The notes under the pieces are model-generated. The model ran no database searches, was not told where the DNA came from, and saw only the letters and a list, made by a program, of their open reading frames with translations. Shown piece after piece: positions 44,533 through 52,804 of a stretch of 64,000 nt of DNA; position 1 is the first letter of the stretch; every line of letters begins with the position of its first letter. Location of the stretch: the NCBI RefSeq assembly GCF_001544915.2, contig NZ_FCOE02000007.1, positions 124,001 to 188,000 of the forward strand, written 5' to 3'. A program made the position numbers and the translations under genes. Origin of the DNA: Caballeronia pedi (GTDB lineage Bacteria; Pseudomonadota; Gammaproteobacteria; Burkholderiales; Burkholderiaceae).

Positions 44533-45927
44533 ATGAATGTCAGCGTCTTCGATCTGTTCAAGATCGGCATCGGACCCTCTAGCTCGCATACCGTCGGGCC
44601 GATGATCGCGGCGTGCCGTTTCGCGTCGCATGTCGAGGACGCCAATCTGCTCGCCTTCGTCACGCGCGTGCGCGCCGAACTGTTCGGCTCGCTCGGGGCG
44701 ACCGGCAAGGGCCACGGCACCGACAAGGCCGTGCTGCTCGGCCTCGAAGGCAATCTGCCCGATCTCATCGATCCCGACTCGATCGCGCCGCGCCTCGCGG
44801 ACATCCGCGCGACGAAGCGCCTCAAGCTGCTCGGCAAGCATGACGTCGTGTTCGAGGAGCGCGAGCATATCGGCTTCTATCGCAAGCTGATGCCGGGCGC
44901 GCCGGGATCGAGCATCGTGCATCCGAACGGCATGCGCTTTCAGGCGTTCGACGAGAACGGCCAGTTGCTCGTCGAGAAGGAGTATTACTCGGTCGGCGGC
45001 GGCTTCGTCGTGAATCGCGAGGGCGATCGCGTCAATGGCTTGCGGGCGAGCAACCCGGTGCCGCATCCGTTTCGCACCGGCGACGATCTGATGCGCGTCT
45101 GCCAGGAGACAGGTCTGTCTATCGCCGACGTGACCATGCAGAACGAATGCGCGAATCGCACCGAAACCGAGGTGCGCGAAGGCCTGCTCGCGGTGTGGCG
45201 CGTGATGGCCGCGTGCGTCGAGCGCGGCTGCAAGGAACGCGGCGAATTGCCTGGCCCGATGCATGTCAAGCGCCGCGCCGCCGATCTGAACGCCTCGCTG
45301 CGCTCGCGCTCCGAGGAGTCGCTGCGCGATCCCTTGTCGATGCTCGACTGGGTCAATCTCTACGCGATGGCCGTCAACGAAGAAAACGCCTCGGGCGGCC
45401 GCGTCGTCACCGCGCCGACCAACGGTGCGGCCGGCGTGATTCCCGCCGTGCTGCACTACTACGTGAAGTTCATGCACGGCTCGAACGACGAAGGCATCGT
45501 GCGCTTCCTGCTGACGGCCGCGGCCATCGGCATCATCTACAAGGAAACGGCTTCGATCTCCGGCGCGGAAGTGGGCTGCCAGGGCGAAGTGGGCGTCGCG
45601 TGCTCGATGGCCGCCGCCGCGCTTGCCGCCGTGATGGGCGGCACGCCCGCGCAAGTGGAAAACGCCGCCGAGATCGGCATGGAACACAACCTCGGCATGA
45701 CGTGCGATCCCGTCGGCGGGCTCGTGCAGATTCCGTGCATCGAGCGCAACGCGATGGGCGCGATCAAGGCGCTCAACGCCGCGCGCATGGCGATGAAGGG
45801 CGACGGCAAGCATTACGTGTCGCTCGATTCGGTCATCAAGACGATGCGCGAAACCGGCGCCGACATGAAGACGAAATACAAGGAGACGTCGCGCGGTGGC
45901 CTCGCCGTCAACGTCATCGAATGCTGA
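44533..45927 (+). CDS. sdaA: L-serine ammonia-lyase (iron-sulfur, single chain)
   Basis: 464 aa, typical of SdaA. Deaminates L-serine to pyruvate with a [4Fe-4S] cluster. The beta domain starts [20 protein letters not shown] (the SSSHT motif), followed by [20 protein letters not shown]. The catalytic domain holds [17 protein letters not shown], the cluster cysteines in [18 protein letters not shown] and the [18 protein letters not shown] segment. Placed 40 bp before soxB, in the same direction, it can turn the glycine-derived serine from sarcosine degradation into pyruvate. Confidence 0.93.
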   Translation: MNVSVFDLFKIGIGPSSSHTVGPMIAACRFASHVEDANLLAFVTRVRAELFGSLGATGKGHGTDKAVLLGLEGNLPDLIDPDSIAPRLADIRATKRLKLLGKHDVVFEEREHIGFYRKLMPGAPGSSIVHPNGMRFQAFDENGQLLVEKEYYSVGGGFVVNREGDRVNGLRASNPVPHPFRTGDDLMRVCQETGLSIADVTMQNECANRTETEVREGLLAVWRVMAACVERGCKERGELPGPMHVKRRAADLNASLRSRSEESLRDPLSMLDWVNLYAMAVNEENASGGRVVTAPTNGAAGVIPAVLHYYVKFMHGSNDEGIVRFLLTAAAIGIIYKETASISGAEVGCQGEVGVACSMAAAALAAVMGGTPAQVENAAEIGMEHNLGMTCDPVGGLVQIPCIERNAMGAIKALNAARMAMKGDGKHYVSLDSVIKTMRETGADMKTKYKETSRGGLAVNVIEC

Positions 45928-45967
45928 ATTGCCCAAACGCTAAAACCCTGCACCGAAGGAAACACCC

Positions 45968-47212
45968 ATGAGCCGCTACTCGATATTCAGCCTCTTGCGC
46001 AACGGCATGTCGTATCACGAGAACTGGGAGCGCCAATGGCGCAGCCCCGAGCCGAAGCGCGAGTACGACGTGGTGATCGTCGGCGGCGGTGGTCATGGTC
46101 TCGCGACCGCGTATTACCTCGCGAAGGAGCACGGCATCACCAATGTCGCGATTCTGGAGAAGGGCTGGATCGGCGGCGGCAACACGGCGCGCAACACGAC
46201 CATCGTGCGCTCGAACTATCTGTGGGACGAATCGGCCGCGCTGTACGAGAAAGCGATGAAGCTGTGGGAAGGTCTCTCGCAAGACCTCAACTACAACGTA
46301 ATGTTCAGTCAGCGCGGTGTGATGAACCTCGCGCATACCTTGCAGGATGTTCGGGATACTGAACGTCGCGTGAATGCGAACCGCCTGAACGGTGTCGACG
46401 CAGAGTTCCTCACGCCGCAGCAGATCAAGGAAATCGAGCCGACCATCAACCTGAACAGCCGTTATCCGGTGCTGGGCGCGTCGATTCAGCGTCGCGGCGG
46501 CGTGGCGCGTCACGATGCGGTCGCGTGGGGCTTCGCGCGCGGCGCGGATCGCGCGGGCGTCGACATCATCCAGAACTGTCAGGTGGTGGGCATTCGCCGC
46601 GACGGCAATCAGGTGACGGGCGTCGATACGACCAAGGGCTTCATCAAGGCGAAGAAGGTCGCGGTCGTCGCCGCAGGCAACACGACGACGCTCGCCGACA
46701 TGGCCGGCGTGCGCCTGCCGCTCGAAAGCCATCCGCTGCAGGCGCTCGTGTCCGAGCCGATCAAGCCGGTGGTGAACACGGTCGTGATGTCGAACGCGGT
46801 GCATGCGTACATCAGCCAGTCCGATAAGGGCGATCTCGTGATCGGCGCGGGCGTCGATCAGTACGCGGGCTTCGGTCAGCGCGGCAGTTTTCACATCATC
46901 GAAGGCACGCTGGAAGCGATCGTCGAAATGTTCCCGGTGTTCTCGCGCGTGCGCATGAATCGCCAGTGGGGCGGCATTGTCGATGTGTCGCCGGATGCGT
47001 GCCCGATCATTTCCAAGACCGACGTGAAGGGTCTCTACTTCAACTGCGGCTGGGGCACGGGTGGCTTCAAGGCGACGCCGGGCTCGGGCTGGGCCTACGC
47101 CCACACGATCGCGAAGGACGAGCCGCATGCACTGAACGCGCCGTTCTCGCTGGATCGCTTCTATACCGGTCATCTGATCGACGAACACGGCGCGGCTGCC
47201 GTGGCTCACTAA
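45968..47212 (+). CDS. soxB: heterotetrameric sarcosine oxidase, beta subunit
   Basis: 414 aa flavoprotein of the DAO family. N-terminal [20 protein letters not shown] leads into the dinucleotide-binding [18 protein letters not shown], then [20 protein letters not shown], which is diagnostic for SoxB and contains the histidine/asparagine region for covalent FMN nearby. C-terminal [17 protein letters not shown]. It oxidises sarcosine as part of the alpha-beta-gamma-delta complex. Starts the soxBDAG series with an AAGGAAA site. Confidence 0.95.
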   Translation: MSRYSIFSLLRNGMSYHENWERQWRSPEPKREYDVVIVGGGGHGLATAYYLAKEHGITNVAILEKGWIGGGNTARNTTIVRSNYLWDESAALYEKAMKLWEGLSQDLNYNVMFSQRGVMNLAHTLQDVRDTERRVNANRLNGVDAEFLTPQQIKEIEPTINLNSRYPVLGASIQRRGGVARHDAVAWGFARGADRAGVDIIQNCQVVGIRRDGNQVTGVDTTKGFIKAKKVAVVAAGNTTTLADMAGVRLPLESHPLQALVSEPIKPVVNTVVMSNAVHAYISQSDKGDLVIGAGVDQYAGFGQRGSFHIIEGTLEAIVEMFPVFSRVRMNRQWGGIVDVSPDACPIISKTDVKGLYFNCGWGTGGFKATPGSGWAYAHTIAKDEPHALNAPFSLDRFYTGHLIDEHGAAAVAH

Positions 47213-47232
47213 CCGCATCGAGGAAAAGAAAC

Positions 47233-47532
47233 ATGTTGCTGATCGAATGCCCCTGGTGCGGGCCGCGCGCCGAAACCGAATTCTCCTGCGGCGGCGAAGC
47301 GGATATCGCGCGCCCGCTCGACACCGAAAAACTCACCGACCGCGAATGGGGCGACTACCTCTTCATGCGCAAGAACCCGCGCGGCGTGCATCGCGAGCAA
47401 TGGAACCATGCGCAAGGCTGCCGCCGCTGGTTCAAGGTGCAGCGCGATACCGTCAGTTATGAAATCCAGGGCTACGAGACGTTCGACCGTCCGTTGGCTG
47501 TCATGTCCGACAACGGAGGCACGTCGAAATGA
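47233..47532 (+). CDS. soxD: sarcosine oxidase, delta subunit
   Basis: 99 aa zinc-binding delta subunit: MLLIECPWCGPRAETEFSCG holds the first cysteine pair, with HAQGCRRWFKVQRDT further on carrying another cysteine and histidine. Contains the family motif EWGDYLFMRKNPRGVHREQW. The stop overlaps soxA by 4 bp. Confidence 0.93.
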   Translation: MLLIECPWCGPRAETEFSCGGEADIARPLDTEKLTDREWGDYLFMRKNPRGVHREQWNHAQGCRRWFKVQRDTVSYEIQGYETFDRPLAVMSDNGGTSK

Positions 47533-50531
47533 GCCAGAAAGACCGACTCGGCATGGGCGGGCGCATCAATCGCGCGATTCCCGTCACCTTCACGTTCAAC
47601 GGCAAGACGTATCAGGGCTACGAAGGCGACACGCTCGCGTCCGCGCTGCTGGCGAACGGCGAGCACTTCGTCGCGCGTAGCTGGAAGTATCACCGGCCGC
47701 GCGGCATCATCACCGCGGGTGTCGAAGAACCGAATGCTGTCGTGCAGCTCGAAACCGGCGCCCATACCGTGCCGAACGCGCGCGCGACCGAAGTGGAGCT
47801 GTATCAGGGCCTCGTCGCGCAAAGCGTGAACGCGAAGCCGAACATCGAGAACGATCGCATGGCGGTCAATCAGAAGATCGCCCGCTTCATTCCCGCCGGC
47901 TTCTACTACAAGACCTTCATGTGGCCGCGCAAGTTCTGGCCGAAGTACGAAGAAGTCATTCGCGATGCGGCCGGTCTCGGCGAAGCGCCCAAGCATCTCG
48001 ATGCGGATCGCTACGACAAGTGTTTCGCCCATTGCGACGTGCTCGTGGTCGGTGGTGGTCCGTCGGGTCTCGCGGCGGCGCATGCGGCTGGCTTGTCGGG
48101 CGCGCGCGTGATTCTCGTCGACGATCAGCGCGAACTCGGCGGTTCGCTCCTGTCGTGCCGCGCGGAGATCGATGGCAAGCCCGCGCTCCAATGGGTACAG
48201 AAGATCGAAGCCGAACTGCGCAAGATGCCCGACGTGAAGGTTCTCTCGCGCAGCACGGCGTTCGGTTATCAGGATCACAACCTCGTTACGATCACGCAGC
48301 GTCTGACGGAGCACTTGCCCGTGTCGAGGCGCGAGGGCACGCGCGAACTGATGTGGAAGGTGCGCGCCAAACGCGTGGTGCTCGCGACCGGCGCGCACGA
48401 GCGTCCGATCGTGTTCGGCAACAACGATCTGCCGGGCATCATGCTGGCGTCGGCCGTGTCGACGTATCTGCATCGCTATGCGGTGCTGCCGGGCCGCAGC
48501 GCGGTCGTGTTCACGAACAACGACGACGCGTATCAATGCGCGCTCGATCTGAAGACGGCAGGCGCCGACGTGACCGTCGTCGACCCGCGTCCGGCCGAAT
48601 CGAAGGGCGCATTGCCGGCAGCCGCACGCCGCTATGGCGTGCGCGTGATGAACAACGCGGTGATCACGGCGGCGCGCGGCAAGCTGCGCGTCGCGTCGGT
48701 GGAAGTGGCTTCGTACGCGAAGGGCCAGGTCGGGCAGAAGCAGACGGAACTGCAATGCGATCTGATCGCGATGTCGGGCGGCTGGAGCCCGGTGCTTCAC
48801 CTGTTCGCGCAATCGGGCGGCAAGGCGCACTGGCACGACGAGAAAGCCTGCTTCGTCCCCGGCAAGGCGATGCAACCGGAGAGCAGCGTCGGCGCATGCG
48901 CGGGCGAGTTCTCGCTGGCGCGCGGCATTCGTCACGGCGTCGATGCGGGCGCGGACGCGGCGCGCGCGGCGGGTCATATCGTCGCGAAGCCCAATTCCGT
49001 GCAGGTCGCTGAAATCGTCGAGGCGCCGATGTTGCCGCTGTGGATCGTCGGCAACAAGGACCTGTCGACGCGCGGCCCGAAGCAGTTCGTCGATTTCCAG
49101 AACGATGTGTCCGCGGCGGACATCTATCTCGCCGCGCGTGAAGGCTTCGAATCCGTCGAGCACGTGAAGCGTTATACGGCGATGGGCTTCGGCACCGATC
49201 AGGGCAAGCTCGGCAACATCAACGGCATGGCGATTCTCGCGCAGGCGCTCGGCAAGACGATTCCCGAGACCGGCACGACGACGTTCCGCCCGAACTACAC
49301 GCCTGTCACCTTCGGCACCTTCGCGGGCCGCGAGCTGGGCGAGTTCCTCGATCCGGTGCGCAAGACCGCGATCCACGAATGGCACGTCGAGAACGGCGCG
49401 ATGTTCGAGGACGTCGGCAACTGGAAGCGTCCGTGGTACTACCCGAAGGCGGGTGAGGACATGCACGCGGCCGTCGCGCGCGAATCGCTGGCGGTGCGTC
49501 AGAGCGTGGGCATTCTCGATGCATCGACGCTTGGCAAGATCGACATTCAGGGTCCGGATTCGGCGAAGCTCTTGAACTGGATGTACACGAATCCGTGGAG
49601 CAAGCTCGAAGTGGGCAAGTGCCGCTACGGTCTGATGCTCGACGAAAACGGCATGATCTTCGACGACGGCGTCACCGTGCGTCTCGGCGAACAGCACTAC
49701 ATGATGACGACGACCACCGGCGGCGCGGCGCGCGTGCTGACGTGGCTCGAACGCTGGCTGCAGACCGAATGGCCCGACATGCGCGTGCGTCTCGCCTCCG
49801 TGACGGACCATTGGGCGACCTTCGCGGTCGTCGGCCCGAACAGCCGCAAGGTGCTGCAGAAGGTGTGTCAGGACATCGACTTCGCGAACGCGGCGTTCCC
49901 GTTCATGAGCTATCGCGATGGCACGGTGGCGGGCGCATCGGCGCGTGTGATGCGTATCAGTTTCTCGGGCGAGCTCGCGTATGAAGTGAACGTGCCGGCC
50001 AACGTCGGACGCGCGGTGTGGGAAGCGCTCATGGTCGCGGGCGCGGAATTCGACATCACGCCGTACGGCACGGAAACGATGCACGTGTTGCGCGCGGAGA
50101 AGGGCTACATCATCGTCGGCCAGGATACGGATGGTTCGATGACGCCCTACGACCTCGGCATGGGCGGTCTCGTCGCGAAGTCGAAGGACTTCCTCGGCAA
50201 GCGTTCGCTGACGCGTTCGGATACGGCGAAGCAGGGGCGCAAGCAGTTCGTCGGCCTGCTCACCGATGATCCTTCGCACGTGCTTCCGGAAGGCGCGCAG
50301 ATCGTCGCGGGTCCGTTCCAGGGCGACACCGCGCCGATGCTCGGCCATGTCACGTCGAGCTACTACAGCCCTATTCTGAAGCGCTCGATTGCGCTGGCCG
50401 TCGTGAAGGGCGGTCTCGAGAAGATCGGCGAATCGGTCATGATTCCGCTCGCGAACGGCAAGCGGGTCAACGCAAAAATCACCAGTTCGGTGTTCTACGA
50501 CAGCGAAGGAGCACGTCAGCATGTTGAATGA
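47529..50531 (+). CDS. soxA: sarcosine oxidase, alpha subunit
   Basis: 1000 aa. The N-terminus (residues 1-110) has a [2Fe-2S]-like fold region (VTFTFNGKTYQGYEGDTLAS, then SWKYHRPRGIITAGVEEPNA). Then comes an FAD/NAD-binding part (HCDVLVVGGGPSGLAAAHAA) and, from about 600, an aminomethyltransferase (T-protein-like) folate domain (GMIFDDGVTVRLGEQHYMMT, YGTETMHVLRAEKGYIIVGQ). This domain takes the methyl group as 5,10-methylene-tetrahydrofolate. Full family length. Overlaps soxG by 11 bp. Confidence 0.95.
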   Translation: MSQKDRLGMGGRINRAIPVTFTFNGKTYQGYEGDTLASALLANGEHFVARSWKYHRPRGIITAGVEEPNAVVQLETGAHTVPNARATEVELYQGLVAQSVNAKPNIENDRMAVNQKIARFIPAGFYYKTFMWPRKFWPKYEEVIRDAAGLGEAPKHLDADRYDKCFAHCDVLVVGGGPSGLAAAHAAGLSGARVILVDDQRELGGSLLSCRAEIDGKPALQWVQKIEAELRKMPDVKVLSRSTAFGYQDHNLVTITQRLTEHLPVSRREGTRELMWKVRAKRVVLATGAHERPIVFGNNDLPGIMLASAVSTYLHRYAVLPGRSAVVFTNNDDAYQCALDLKTAGADVTVVDPRPAESKGALPAAARRYGVRVMNNAVITAARGKLRVASVEVASYAKGQVGQKQTELQCDLIAMSGGWSPVLHLFAQSGGKAHWHDEKACFVPGKAMQPESSVGACAGEFSLARGIRHGVDAGADAARAAGHIVAKPNSVQVAEIVEAPMLPLWIVGNKDLSTRGPKQFVDFQNDVSAADIYLAAREGFESVEHVKRYTAMGFGTDQGKLGNINGMAILAQALGKTIPETGTTTFRPNYTPVTFGTFAGRELGEFLDPVRKTAIHEWHVENGAMFEDVGNWKRPWYYPKAGEDMHAAVARESLAVRQSVGILDASTLGKIDIQGPDSAKLLNWMYTNPWSKLEVGKCRYGLMLDENGMIFDDGVTVRLGEQHYMMTTTTGGAARVLTWLERWLQTEWPDMRVRLASVTDHWATFAVVGPNSRKVLQKVCQDIDFANAAFPFMSYRDGTVAGASARVMRISFSGELAYEVNVPANVGRAVWEALMVAGAEFDITPYGTETMHVLRAEKGYIIVGQDTDGSMTPYDLGMGGLVAKSKDFLGKRSLTRSDTAKQGRKQFVGLLTDDPSHVLPEGAQIVAGPFQGDTAPMLGHVTSSYYSPILKRSIALAVVKGGLEKIGESVMIPLANGKRVNAKITSSVFYDSEGARQHVE

Positions 50532-51174
50532 GATCAAAGGTTCCTCGACGGTCGTCGATCGCGCAATCAGCGGACAAGGTGTGTGGCAGGAGTCCCCGCT
50601 CGTCGGCGCCGATGCGTTGATGAAAGCGCATCAGAGCGGCTCGCCGAAAGCATTTCGTCTGACGGAGCGGCCGTTTCTCGCACTCGTGAACGTGCGCGGC
50701 GATACGCGCGATGCGGCCTTCGCGAAGTCGGTGCAGAGCGTGATCGGCTGCACGCCGCCCGAGAAGCCGAATACGATCGCGCGCGGCAACGGTTACACGA
50801 TGCTGTGGCTCGGCCCCGATGAATGGCTCGTACATTCCGATACGGCGCACGACGCCTCGCGTCCCGCGCCGCTCGAAGCGAAGTTGCGCGATGCGTTCGT
50901 CGGGCAGTTCTCGGCGGCGGTGGATATCGGCAGCGGTTATACGGTGCTCGAAATCGATGGCCCGAAGACGCGCGAATTGCTTTCGCGCGGCTGTCCGCTC
51001 GATCTTCATCCGAAGATGTTCGGTGAAGGGCAGTGCGCGCAGAGCCATTTCTTCAAGGCGTCGATCACGCTCGTGCCGCTCGGCGGCGATCGCTTCGAGA
51101 TCATCGTGCGCCGCAGCTTCGCCGATTACTTCGTGAAGATCATGCTCGACGCCGCCGAGCCGCTGCTCTCATGA
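50521..51174 (+). CDS. soxG: sarcosine oxidase, gamma subunit
   Basis: 217 aa, SoxG family: FRLTERPFLALVNVRGDTRD, then TIARGNGYTMLWLGPDEWLV, SAAVDIGSGYTVLEIDGPKT, LSRGCPLDLHPKMF and the end DRFEIIVRRSFADYFVKIML. It has a GcvT-like fold without catalysis and completes the oxidase complex. The stop overlaps the FolB-like gene (ATGA). Confidence 0.93.
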   Translation: MLNEIKGSSTVVDRAISGQGVWQESPLVGADALMKAHQSGSPKAFRLTERPFLALVNVRGDTRDAAFAKSVQSVIGCTPPEKPNTIARGNGYTMLWLGPDEWLVHSDTAHDASRPAPLEAKLRDAFVGQFSAAVDIGSGYTVLEIDGPKTRELLSRGCPLDLHPKMFGEGQCAQSHFFKASITLVPLGGDRFEIIVRRSFADYFVKIMLDAAEPLLS

Positions 51175-51608
51175 AGCCTTTCGAACCGCTCGAAGCAGGT
51201 GGGCAGGGCTGGCGCGTGATCGTCGACGAGTTGATCGTGAAGACGCGCGTCGGACTGTACGAGCATGAGCATGAAGGGCCGCAACCGGTGTGCATCGATG
51301 CGAGTCTGCGGTATCGCGGCATGCCGCATGAATCGGGCGATGGGTTGATCGATTATGAGGCGTGGTGCAATCGGGTGAGCGCGTTTCTCGAGACGAAGGG
51401 GCATACGCGGTTGCTCGAGACGCTTGCGGTCGAGGTTGCCGCGCTGTCGTTCGATGAGTGGCCCGCGCTCGATGCGCTCACGCTCGTGCTGCACAAGCCG
51501 AAGATTCGTGAAGGGACGAAGCGGCTTGGGCTCGAACTCGACTGGCGGCGCGCGGATTACGACGCGTGGCGGTTGAACGCCGCCGCGCAACATGCGTCCG
51601 TGCGATGA
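51171..51608 (+). CDS. FolB-like (dihydroneopterin-aldolase-fold) protein of the sox operon
   Basis: 145 aa. The T-fold core is seen from WRVIVDELIVKTRVGLYEHE through IDYEAWCNRVSAFLETKGHT to LLETLAVEVAALSFDEW and ALTLVLHKPKI, as in dihydroneopterin aldolase. Its place as fifth gene of the sarcosine oxidase operon, overlapped at both ends by 4 bp, suggests service to the folate cofactor of the oxidase, for example pterin synthesis, and not a general folate gene. The active-site lysine of FolB is probably in LHKPK. Confidence 0.78.
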   Translation: MKPFEPLEAGGQGWRVIVDELIVKTRVGLYEHEHEGPQPVCIDASLRYRGMPHESGDGLIDYEAWCNRVSAFLETKGHTRLLETLAVEVAALSFDEWPALDALTLVLHKPKIREGTKRLGLELDWRRADYDAWRLNAAAQHASVR

Positions 51609-51865
51609 ATGCGTCGCGCGATGTTGCCGCGCAGCTTTCCGAACGTGCCTGCAAGAAGCACGATGCGGGTGCGGCGCTCGCGTTGCTCGATCGGAGCATT
51701 GCGTTGAAGCATCGGCGTATTGCGTTGATTCGATATCTGCACGCGCAGTATCTGGATGCGCCGTTGGAGGCGCGGCATCATGAGTATGTGAAGGCGGTTG
51801 CGGCGCGGTTGAGCGTGGAGGCGGTGATGCGGGTTGTGAAAGCGGCGCGGGTGCGGTTTGAGTGA
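51605..51865 (+). CDS. small unknown protein at the end of the sox operon
   Basis: 86 aa, helical and basic (VAAQLSERACKKHDAGAALA, then LLDRSIALKHRRIALIRYLH). No family recognised. Its ATG overlaps the stop of the FolB-like gene and the frame keeps high GC at third positions, so it is probably real and translated with the operon. The CRISPR array begins 62 bp later. Confidence 0.6.
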   Translation: MNASRDVAAQLSERACKKHDAGAALALLDRSIALKHRRIALIRYLHAQYLDAPLEARHHEYVKAVAARLSVEAVMRVVKAARVRFE

Positions 51866-51927
51866 TGGTTGGGCTCCGCGAGGGCGGAGGTAACGCGTCT
51901 GCGCCTTCCGGGGCCGCGTTCTTCGGT

Positions 51928-52565
51928 GGGCGATCTCCGCGTACGGGGAGGAACCGATGTAAGCAGCCCGAAATCGCTTGCTCATGGGGGTCTATCTTCG
52001 CGTACGCGGAGGAACCTCCTGCCGCGCTTCCTCGTAGCGATAGGCGTAGGGTCTATCTCCGCGTATGCGGAGGAACCCAGTCCTCATAGTCGATCAGCGC
52101 GCCGTACCGGGGTCTATCTCCGCGTACGCGGAGGAACCTCGGACCAGTAGCTGGGATTGATGTAGCGCTTGGGTCTATCTCCGCGCACGCGGAGGAACCA
52201 CACCTTCGCCCCAGAACTGACCGGGCAGCTTGGGTCTATCTCCGCGCACGCGGAGGAACTAGTCAGAACACGGTCGCGTCGATGGTCGACAAGGGTCTAT
52301 CTCCGCGCACCCGGAGGAACCCCGTCCACGAGGTAACCGGGCGTCGTGGTAGTCGGTCTATCTCCGCGCACGCGGAGGAACCCAGGTGCGACATGTAATT
52401 CTCGACCGTCTGAGGGGTCTATCTCCGCGCACGCGGAGGAACCCGTGATCGCGCTCGGCTGATGGGACGCGCGGCAGGTCTATCTCCGCGCACGCGGAGG
52501 AACCTTGTATCAGCGCGTCTTTAAACCATGTATACAGGGTCTATCTCCGCGCACGCGGAGGAACC
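51928..52565 (-). CRISPR. type I-E CRISPR array 1 (11 repeats, 10 spacers)
   Basis: 28-bp repeats every 61 bp exactly; starts at 51928, 51989, 52050, 52111, 52172, 52233, 52294, 52355, 52416, 52477 and 52538. In transcript orientation (minus strand) the repeat begins GGTTCCTCCGCG and ends GGAGATAGACC, with an arm CTCCGCG/CGCGGAG that forms the Cas6e hairpin. The leftmost repeats (51928, 51989) are degenerate and the rightmost uniform, so the leader is on the right, next to cas3. Spacers are 33 bp. Repeats at 52233 and 52294 each carry one change. Confidence 0.97.
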
Positions 52566-52804
52566 TCTACCCACTATCTTCGTGATTTAAAAGAACAAAC
52601 GATCAATTCGATGTTCTGAACTGTCCTCGCGGTCGAGAGTATGTCGACCCACCCCCCTGCTGTCAAACATCCGAACCCGCGCTGGAAACTCAGCGAAATC
52701 GTATGGCAGTGCGCAAGGCATTCGCGTTAAAAATAGGTATCCAAAATAAAGAATCGCTGCCTGAAATCTCCCATACGAGGCAAGTGCATGCGATCTGACA
52801 GCGC
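52566..52804 (-). promoter_or_regulatory. leader of array 1 and cas3 promoter region
   Basis: 239-bp AT-rich gap between the first repeat and cas3. It must hold the leftward array promoter and the rightward cas promoter. A TGTTCTTTTAAAT element (52585-52597, minus strand), shared with the other leader, ends 19 bp from the first repeat. GATCAATTCGATG near 52601-52613 is close to an IHF site. Confidence 0.6.

Noticed and set aside
47472..50537. 1021-codon open frame opposite soxA
   Set aside because: Pure antisense of a full-length conserved sarcosine oxidase subunit; histidine/arginine-rich translation.
51862..52150. Short plus-strand frames with SAYAEEP-like peptides
   Set aside because: Translation of the degenerate end of array 1.
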